In this document: positions 1 to 5,166 of the stretch, piece after piece
How the letters are laid out: the number at the start of each line of letters is the position of its first letter
Position numbering within the stretch: position 1 is the stretch's first letter
Assembly: GCA_008933525.1 (NCBI GenBank)
Contig: WBUV01000270.1
Span: 1 to 5,166, forward strand
Source of the DNA: Bacteroidales bacterium
GTDB lineage: Bacteria; Bacteroidota; Bacteroidia; Bacteroidales; Tenuifilaceae
Length of the DNA stretch: 5,166 bases
Direction of reading: 5' to 3'
Notes under the pieces: model-generated
What the model was told of the DNA's origin: nothing
Database searches by the model: none
Seen by the model: the letters and a program-made list of their open reading frames with translations, nothing else
Made by a program: the position numbers and the translations under genes

Positions 1-11
1 GTATAATATTG

Positions 12-19
12 CAAATATA
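12..19 (-). promoter_or_regulatory. Possible leftward promoter -7 box (TATATTTG) for a gene off the left edge
   Basis: Read on the minus strand, positions 19 to 12 give TATATTTG followed by C, a perfect match to the Bacteroidota -7 consensus TAnnTTTG. It would drive transcription leftward, out of the window, so the neighbouring gene on the left may be divergent from the membrane-protein gene at 153. No good TTTG-type -33 element is visible at the expected spacing of about 19-21 bases; positions 43-40 read AATG. The region is AT-rich, so an 8-base match could arise by chance, and no coding sequence is in view to confirm it. Confidence 0.35.
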
Positions 20-98
20 TACCTAAACATCTAAAGTAGCATTATGCAATTACCTCGAAATGGAAATATTAAACTTAAACTAATCGCTTGTTGAGCCT

Positions 99-130
99 TT
101 TGCAAAAACAATTAAAAATAAGTTACTTTG
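99..130 (+). promoter_or_regulatory. Bacteroidota-type promoter for the membrane-protein gene at 153
   Basis: TTTG at 99-102 is followed by a 20-base spacer and TTACTTTG at 123-130. This fits the Bacteroidota consensus TTTG-N19-21-TAnnTTTG with one mismatch (T for A at the second position of the -7 box). Transcription would start a few bases after 130, leaving a leader of somewhat under 20 bases before the ATG at 153. No purine-rich Shine-Dalgarno sequence precedes the ATG; the last bases are AACCTAACCTCC, as is usual in this phylum. Spacing and position both agree with the gene start. The assignment rests on motif match alone. Confidence 0.6.
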
Positions 131-152
131 ATACAAACAAAACCTAACCTCC

Positions 153-1481
153 ATGAAACCCAGAACAATAATAGTTACCCTATTAATTACCTTCGTCACC
201 ATTTGGTTTATTGGAATTATAGTAGATTACGACGAGTTAAGCACCAAAACTCCAAACCCTGAATATCAAAAGTACATCTCGCTACAGAAACAAAAACTTA
301 ACGAACTAATAGCACAAGCCGGTGATGAGGGGAAAATTGCAATTAACGAGAATGCAGCAATTCGAACCGACAAATGTATTGGATCGAACTTTGAAGGTGC
401 CGAAGTGAAACTTGCAGGAATCCAGATTTACGACAGTATTTATCGCACTAAAACAGTAAAACCATACTATACCTATAACTGCAATGGAGCAATACTGGAT
501 CCCGACCATCCTGTATACGGCTTGCCCGATATCGAAATTGCCGTTGGTCCAGTAACATACTTTGAACCAGAACTATCAGGCATTGAATCGTTAATTAACT
601 TTGGTTTTAGCAAAAAACCAAAACCGCACAAAATTTACCGAAAACCACTTTTCGATAGCACCGGAACCCAGCATAAATTTTTTGAAATGCAACTTTGGCT
701 TACCACCTTTAAAGTGGTAATAACAGTTATTGCCGACAGGGATAAGCCCCAGGTTGAATCGGACGATGCATCGATGCGGGCCAAAATTTATCCCGGAATT
801 TGGTACAAAGACACCCGCAAGCTTATCTCAATGAACGATCTGGAACATAAAGATGAGTACAAAAATCATCTGTATAGCGACATAACATTTGTGCTCGAAA
901 TAAACCCCAACGCATCGCCATGGTACATTAAAACTGACAACCTGCAGACTAAGCAACCCGACATTGCCGTTGGTGCTGTTATCTGTAAGGAAATATTAAA
1001 ACAGCCAAAGGACGAGAACCGGATTCATTTACAAACTTTAAAGGGAATGGCAACACCTCTTTACTACGAACCATTTGAGCAAACCGAAAATATTGAGAAT
1101 TCAGCCGAACAGTTCAAACAAATTGAAAACCAACTAACAAACTATACCAATTTCGATATTTGGAACAAAAAATATTACATTAAGCTTTACTCCAAAAACA
1201 TTGGATCTAGACAAACTGGATTCTTCGGTCAAAAAAAGTTCGACGAGCAGGTGGAGTACACCTTCATTTTACCGCTACTTGTTGTTGGAAGTTGGGATGT
1301 TCAAATGCCCTGGGATGTAATGCCCGAGATGGAAGCCCCAAAGCCCTACTACAAAAACTTCAGCATCAAAAATCTACTGCCAAAATGGGGATTGGGTTTT
1401 GGAAAAGGATTAAGCGCTGTAATGATAATTACGATTATAGGCTTAGCGTTTCTTCTGTTTATCCCAAAATTTAGACGATAA
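153..1481 (+). CDS. Uncharacterised protein with a membrane segment at each end and a large central domain
   Basis: I do not recognise the family of this 442-residue protein. Residues 1-4 (MKPR) are followed by a hydrophobic stretch at about 5-24, and a second lies at about 419-437, just before the basic end PKFRR. Positive charges at both termini suggest that both ends are cytoplasmic, with residues of roughly 25-415 in the periplasm; this is inferred from the positive-inside rule. The central part is rich in tyrosine, lysine and beta-prone stretches (for example 178-195 and 366-378), with a polar helical stretch near 305-330. It has three cysteines (75, 110, 278); 75 and 110 could pair in the periplasm. 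No catalytic motif, lipobox or nucleotide-binding loop is visible. The first hydrophobic segment could instead be an uncleaved signal anchor. The start is well supported: an in-frame TGA at 129-131 leaves this ATG as the only upstream one, and a promoter sits just before it. The stop lies 11 bases inside the convergent mtaB gene. The reading frame is intact and base composition resembles its neighbours. Confidence 0.85.
   Translation: MKPRTIIVTLLITFVTIWFIGIIVDYDELSTKTPNPEYQKYISLQKQKLNELIAQAGDEGKIAINENAAIRTDKCIGSNFEGAEVKLAGIQIYDSIYRTKTVKPYYTYNCNGAILDPDHPVYGLPDIEIAVGPVTYFEPELSGIESLINFGFSKKPKPHKIYRKPLFDSTGTQHKFFEMQLWLTTFKVVITVIADRDKPQVESDDASMRAKIYPGIWYKDTRKLISMNDLEHKDEYKNHLYSDITFVLEINPNASPWYIKTDNLQTKQPDIAVGAVICKEILKQPKDENRIHLQTLKGMATPLYYEPFEQTENIENSAEQFKQIENQLTNYTNFDIWNKKYYIKLYSKNIGSRQTGFFGQKKFDEQVEYTFILPLLVVGSWDVQMPWDVMPEMEAPKPYYKNFSIKNLLPKWGLGFGKGLSAVMIITIIGLAFLLFIPKFRR
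1471..1481. other. Tail-to-tail overlap of two convergent genes (11 bases)
   Basis: The plus-strand gene ends with TAA at 1479-1481, while mtaB on the minus strand ends with TAA read from 1473 to 1471. The final three sense codons plus stop of each gene are therefore partly shared: the plus strand reads AGA CGA TAA here, and the minus strand reads ATC... in a different frame, ending GTC TAA. There is no intergenic space for a shared bidirectional terminator, so transcripts from each side probably run into the opposite gene and end as 3' antisense extensions. The overlap is read directly from the sequence; the transcriptional consequence is inferred. Confidence 0.9.
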
Positions 1482-2769
1482 TACAATTAACATATCCGCT
1501 TAAATCGTAGCTTAATAACTCAACATCAACAATTTTTCCAACCAAGTCCTTATCGTAAGGTAAGGCTACTTTAATGTAGTTACATGTAAACCCAAACATC
1601 ATACCTGCTTTGCGGGTGGATTCGAAAAGAACCGATTGGCGACTTCCTAGATGTTGTTTAAAAAATTCCGCATGCAAATTATCAGATAATTCACCAAGCA
1701 AAGCGCTGCGGCGCTTTAATTCCGATGGGTTAACTTTTCCCTCCATTTCTGCAGCAGGAGTATTTGGTCGTTCAGAATATGGAAATACGTGTAGAAACGA
1801 AGGTTTTACCTCCTTTAAGAAATTGTATGCATCCACAAAATCATCATCTGTTTCGCCAGGGAAACCAACAATAACATCAACTCCAAAAAAAGTATGGGGC
1901 ATTAACTCACGTATCATCTGAATTTTTTCTGCAAAAAGCTCCCTACGATAACGCCTACGCATTAAACCAAGTATTCGGTTTGAACCTGACTGCAGGGGAA
2001 TATGAAAGTGAGGTAAAAACTTCTTTGAACTTGCAACAAACTCAGCAATCTCTCTGGTTATTAGATTAGGCTCAATGGATGAAATACGGTATCGTTCAAT
2101 TCCATCAATCTGCTCCAGTTGCTTTAGTAAGTCAAAAAAACTTTCGCCTGTAGATTTGCCAAAATCGCCTGTGTTTACGCCTGTCAATATTACTTCCTTA
2201 ATATTTTGCGATGCAATTGCCTTGGCCTGCTCAATTATCTGAGCAATTGGCATATTGCGACTTTTACCGCGAGCCAATGGAATTGTGCAGTAGCTACAAT
2301 GGTAATCGCAACCATCCTGAACCTTTAGGAACGAACGTGTTCTATCGCCCGAGGAGTATGCTGGGAAAAAATCATTCACAGCATCCACATCGCAACTGTA
2401 AATTTTCACGTTGCCTTTACCCGACGATTCAATTAATTGTGGAATATGGTATTTTTCCGATGCTCCTACAACAATATCAACACCCTCAATATCTGCAATT
2501 TCTTCGGGTTTTAGTTGAGCATAACAACCAGCCACAGCCACAAGTGCATTAGGCGATTTTGTGATAAACTTGCGTATAGCCTGACGACACTTCTTATCGG
2601 CATGATCGGTAACGGAGCAGGTATTAATAACGTAAATATCGGCCTCACCATCTGGCGAAACACGCTCAAAACCCATATCGGCAAATTGCCGAGCAATGGT
2701 AGATGTTTCGGAAAAATTCAACTTACAACCAAGCGTGTAGAAAGCAACACGTTTTTTCCCCTCGTCCAT
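1471..2769 (-). CDS. mtaB: tRNA (N6-L-threonylcarbamoyladenosine(37)-C2)-methylthiotransferase MtaB
   Basis: MtaB is a cytoplasmic radical-SAM enzyme that adds a methylthio group to C2 of t6A37, giving ms2t6A37 in tRNAs reading ANN codons. The 432 residues carry the full methylthiotransferase layout. An N-terminal UPF0004 domain begins with TLGCKLNFSE and has the three auxiliary-cluster cysteines at 15, 51 (INTCSVTDHADKKCRQ) and 82 (GCYAQ). The radical-SAM core has the CxxxCxxC motif CDYHCSYC with cysteines 154, 158 and 161, followed by ILTGVNTGDFG (194-204), HIPLQSGSN (256-264) and VDVIVGFPGETD (297-308). A C-terminal TRAM-like RNA-binding region occupies about 373-432. The TLGCK opening and the INTC-VT-ADKK-RQ region favour MtaB over the related MiaB and RimO. 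Length is typical for the family. An in-frame TAA at 2802-2800 with no other ATG between supports this start. It has its own promoter just upstream and so is probably not co-transcribed by necessity with the upstream envelope gene. All six cluster cysteines are present, so it should be active. Confidence 0.95.
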   Translation of the reverse strand: MDEGKKRVAFYTLGCKLNFSETSTIARQFADMGFERVSPDGEADIYVINTCSVTDHADKKCRQAIRKFITKSPNALVAVAGCYAQLKPEEIADIEGVDIVVGASEKYHIPQLIESSGKGNVKIYSCDVDAVNDFFPAYSSGDRTRSFLKVQDGCDYHCSYCTIPLARGKSRNMPIAQIIEQAKAIASQNIKEVILTGVNTGDFGKSTGESFFDLLKQLEQIDGIERYRISSIEPNLITREIAEFVASSKKFLPHFHIPLQSGSNRILGLMRRRYRRELFAEKIQMIRELMPHTFFGVDVIVGFPGETDDDFVDAYNFLKEVKPSFLHVFPYSERPNTPAAEMEGKVNPSELKRRSALLGELSDNLHAEFFKQHLGSRQSVLFESTRKAGMMFGFTCNYIKVALPYDKDLVGKIVDVELLSYDLSGYVNCIIV

Positions 2770-2783
2770 TCTTATTTTTTTGG

Positions 2784-2815
2784 CAAAGATATAAGAATAT
2801 TATTTTAAGGAGAAA
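2784..2815 (-). promoter_or_regulatory. Bacteroidota-type promoter for mtaB with a short predicted leader
   Basis: On the minus strand TATCTTTG (2791 down to 2784), followed by C, is a perfect TAnnTTTG -7 box. TTTC (2815 to 2812) lies 20 bases upstream as a near-match to the -33 TTTG. Only 14 bases separate the -7 box from the mtaB ATG, so the leader would be about ten bases. That leaves no room for a riboswitch or attenuator, and the leader (AT-rich, with a run of seven A) contains no Shine-Dalgarno sequence. Regulation of mtaB, if any, would have to act at initiation or through the coding region. The call is based on motif match and position. Confidence 0.65.
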
Positions 2816-2869
2816 TATTAAAACACTAGCAATTTCGATAGCATTATACCAAAACAGTAGGATTTAAAA

Positions 2870-5166
2870 TTATAATTCGATCGTCATATTTTCCAAAAAG
2901 ACTAGGCCATCGTCCGAAATACCCTCCACGCGAACTATTACTGAATTGAGCCCCGATGGAACTTTGAATTTTACATCGCCCTCCCCTTCATTATTGGTTA
3001 TAACGTTGGGTTGCCAGTACACTGTTGCATGCCTGTAAAATAGAGGATCAGGTGGTAAAACCTCGTATTTAGGGGTGTAATACTCAATTGGTTTTGAATA
3101 CCCTTTTAAAGTTAATGTATTTGTTGGTCTTCTCCAGCCTTGACCAGCAGACATTGGAACTGTTCGAGTTTTCACAACTATAGCACCATAGGCTCCTCTA
3201 ACCCCTAAACCAAATCCAGTTTTGTTAACCGATATTGACTCAATTTCAGACATTGACAATCCTTCAAATAAATAGTTTAAATCGCTAACTTGAATGCCAT
3301 CAACAATTAAAATTGGCCTTCCTTTTAGGTTGATTGAAACTTCACCTCTTCCCATATCTACCTTCCAAACAAAGCCACCAGGTGGGAGATATTCACGCCA
3401 TGCTCTTACTCCAAAACGTTGGCGAAGCAGATTCTCAACTTGCTGATATCTATGATACAGATTTTCATCTACATCAATGGTTTTACTATCTATTGTTTCG
3501 TATATGATATTTGTATAGGACTCTTGCTTTTTTCGTTGGCCAACAACCCGAACCTCCTCAATCAATATATTACCAGAAATTATGCTTATGGGCTGGTTAG
3601 CATCTTCAATTAGAACAGCGTATTCCGGTACCTTTTCAATAGTTGAGTCTGCAGAATAATTGGGGAGAACTGTGCAGAATACTTTTTTCCCGGAGTCAAT
3701 TCCTTTCCTATTTAGAACAAAAATACCAACATTGGCTTTCTCGGGAAGAAACATATTATTAAATGAGAATCGTCCCATGCTATCTATATCGGTTAAATCA
3801 TAAATTCCAGTATCAAACGACACCATTGATATTTGGCTTTTCTCCTTGGCCAGCCTTTTGCGAAAATCATCAGAAATTGCCCTAAAAGATACATTCCCAG
3901 CACTATCGAAGACTACAATGTCTGAAAAATCTGAATTATCGGAGACCAACTCTACTTGCTTCTCTTGGTTTGATTTATGGTCCTTCCAATTTCTGACCAC
4001 CCCTTGAATAGTAAAACCCTTTTCGTTCGAATACTTTAATTTTTGCTGATCACTTTTCAGAATCTCCGGCCAATTATACTTTCGCCAACCCTGCGTAAGC
4101 ATTAGATTATCTAAATCAGCTATTCTGAACGAATCCTGATTCTCAAAGTAATAGTTAGGATTTTCAACGTGTCCCTTCAAACCAGAGCTAAGGAGTACTT
4201 CGGCCAGTAAACTTGTGGTAAAGCTATTAGAGATAGTTCCATTTGGTAAAACCGATAGACTTAAGTTAGAAGCAACATCATCGTCTGTAGCGTTCGTTGT
4301 TTTGAGCTTCAGCTGTAAGGAGTCGTTTTTTATGAGCTTTTCAATTTTTATATTCCCTTTGATGTTTTGGCTGGAATTATAGAAGAGTCTCTCTGCTATA
4401 GGCTCAAAATCCTTATTAAATAGAGTTACACAGTTGACACCATTGATTAGTTCAGATTTATCAAACTTAATTTCTTGCTGTTTCTTCACCGATGATAAAT
4501 TAGCGGAAGCAGCTAGCTGAACAATCCCATTATTATGAACTATCAAATAAAGCGGAAAATCACGTTCGAGTGTCTTTTCATTTGAAACGAGATTTATGAT
4601 AACACTACCTTTTGTTTGGTTAACCTGGGCAACTACGCCTTTTTCTGATACATCAGGAACAGGATAAAAAGCAGTTCCACCCCTTGGAAGATTCACTCTA
4701 CATGAGTATTTTTTGCCCAAAGTCACATCCAACTGAACATTTCCCATGCCTAGCTCATTCAACTCGAATGATTGAATAACGCTATCCTTCTCATCAACAA
4801 TATCGCCATAAAGTTTCACTCCATTACCGTTAGGGTCAAGTGCCTTAATCGCGATTTTATTGGTAATCCCATCCAGCATTGTTCCACTTTCGGGGAGCAG
4901 CTGAACGTCATATTTACAACTCTGCGGCAAAACATCCCTTTGCTGGTTCCCGTTTACGGTAATGTATGTTGTAAACTCATCTGGTGTAAAAAAATTCTTC
5001 ATCCAGTTTGTGTATGCTCTAAAAGTGTATTTTCCACTGGGGCTCTTTACACCAAGGAAAAAAGCATTATCAGCAACTCCTTTATCCACAAAAAGAACCT
5101 TCTGCTCCACAAGTCTACCCTCAGGATCGTAGAGCTCCACAATTAAATTACTCGTAATTGTGCTAG
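2870..5166 (-). CDS. MG2-domain and TonB-plug-domain envelope protein, N-terminus outside the window
   Basis: The frame stays open through the right edge (preceding codons read STITSNLI), so the gene is cut at its 5' end; a signal peptide and roughly the first hundred residues are presumably missing. Numbering from the GTG at 5140 (an internal valine), the visible part has these regions. Residues 1-63 are an MG2-like beta domain with the signature FRAYTNWMKNF (40-50). Residues 76-170 are a second macroglobulin-like domain (LLPESGTMLDG, GMGNVQL). Residues 170-300 are further beta-rich repeats. LDNLMLTQGWRKYNW (343-357) is a hallmark of this Bacteroidota family. Residues 376-490 resemble a carboxypeptidase-regulatory-like beta fold (DSMGRFSFNN). 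Residues of about 525-660 are a TonB-receptor plug (LIEEVRVVG, GRPILIVDGIQV, GAYGAIVVKTR). Residues 680-756 are a C-terminal macroglobulin-like domain (YWQPNV, VRVEGISDDG). There is no outer-membrane beta-barrel after the plug, so it is unlikely to be a transporter. A periplasmic or outer-membrane-associated role is inferred; the true function is unknown. It lies upstream of mtaB on the same strand, separated by 100 bases and a promoter. Confidence 0.88.
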   Translation of the reverse strand, partial: STITSNLIVELYDPEGRLVEQKVLFVDKGVADNAFFLGVKSPSGKYTFRAYTNWMKNFFTPDEFTTYITVNGNQQRDVLPQSCKYDVQLLPESGTMLDGITNKIAIKALDPNGNGVKLYGDIVDEKDSVIQSFELNELGMGNVQLDVTLGKKYSCRVNLPRGGTAFYPVPDVSEKGVVAQVNQTKGSVIINLVSNEKTLERDFPLYLIVHNNGIVQLAASANLSSVKKQQEIKFDKSELINGVNCVTLFNKDFEPIAERLFYNSSQNIKGNIKIEKLIKNDSLQLKLKTTNATDDDVASNLSLSVLPNGTISNSFTTSLLAEVLLSSGLKGHVENPNYYFENQDSFRIADLDNLMLTQGWRKYNWPEILKSDQQKLKYSNEKGFTIQGVVRNWKDHKSNQEKQVELVSDNSDFSDIVVFDSAGNVSFRAISDDFRKRLAKEKSQISMVSFDTGIYDLTDIDSMGRFSFNNMFLPEKANVGIFVLNRKGIDSGKKVFCTVLPNYSADSTIEKVPEYAVLIEDANQPISIISGNILIEEVRVVGQRKKQESYTNIIYETIDSKTIDVDENLYHRYQQVENLLRQRFGVRAWREYLPPGGFVWKVDMGRGEVSINLKGRPILIVDGIQVSDLNYLFEGLSMSEIESISVNKTGFGLGVRGAYGAIVVKTRTVPMSAGQGWRRPTNTLTLKGYSKPIEYYTPKYEVLPPDPLFYRHATVYWQPNVITNNEGEGDVKFKVPSGLNSVIVRVEGISDDGLVFLENMTIEL

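Noticed and set aside
63..73. GAAATATTAAA, repeated at 2812-2822 and again inside the first gene near 991
   Set aside because: An 11-base AT-only-rich word in a roughly 40% GC sequence, with no constant position relative to promoters or genes; most likely chance.
1380..1402. Inverted repeat CCAAAA / TTTTGG as a terminator for mtaB
   Set aside because: Six base pairs with an 11-base loop; the TTTTT on the minus strand lies several bases beyond the stem, and the repeat falls in the codons of the other gene. Too weak to call.
1548..1560. Small hairpin CCTTA-TCG-TAAGG as a terminator for the plus-strand gene
   Set aside because: The stem is only five base pairs, AT-rich, lies inside the mtaB coding sequence and is not followed by a T-run on the plus strand.
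2770..2869. A terminator or small RNA between the plug-domain gene and mtaB
   Set aside because: No stable stem followed by a T-run is visible in these 100 bases; the only recognisable element is the mtaB promoter.
5138..5140. GTG at 5140 as the start codon of the plug-domain protein
   Set aside because: The frame is open for eight more codons to the window edge, the upstream residues continue a beta strand typical of the MG2 domain, and no signal peptide follows the GTG. It is an internal valine of a truncated gene.
4772..5146. 124-residue plus-strand open frame, and other short frames opposite the three genes (for example 2211-2552, 2515-2808, 1610-1921)
   Set aside because: They lie antisense to well-supported coding regions, have no promoter or recognisable domain, and show compositions expected of shadow frames.

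Overview
The window looks like a piece of chromosome from a member of the Bacteroidota. Three things point there: AT-rich spacers without Shine-Dalgarno sequences, promoters of the TTTG / TAnnTTTG type used by the Bacteroidota housekeeping sigma factor, and an envelope protein combining MG2-like domains with a TonB-receptor plug, an arrangement characteristic of this phylum. The sequence alone does not allow a genus to be named.

Layout: positions 1-152 are an upstream region with a well-formed promoter for the first gene and a possible leftward promoter for a gene beyond the left edge. Positions 153-1481 (+) encode a 442-residue protein of unrecognised family, with one membrane segment at each end and a large domain between them. 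Positions 1471-2769 (-) encode MtaB, the radical-SAM enzyme that methylthiolates t6A37 in tRNA; its 3' end overlaps the first gene tail to tail by 11 bases. Positions 2770-2869 hold the mtaB promoter, with a short predicted leader. From 2870 to the right edge (-) lies a large MG2 / plug-domain envelope protein whose N-terminus is outside the window.

The three genes do not form an obvious pathway. mtaB is a tRNA-modification housekeeping gene with its own promoter; the other two are envelope proteins on opposite strands. I found no tRNA or rRNA gene, CRISPR array, insertion sequence, phage gene or defence gene. The parts most worth following up are the unrecognised membrane protein, the barrel-less plug protein and the overlapping convergent gene ends. 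I see no strong evidence for a new multi-gene system here.
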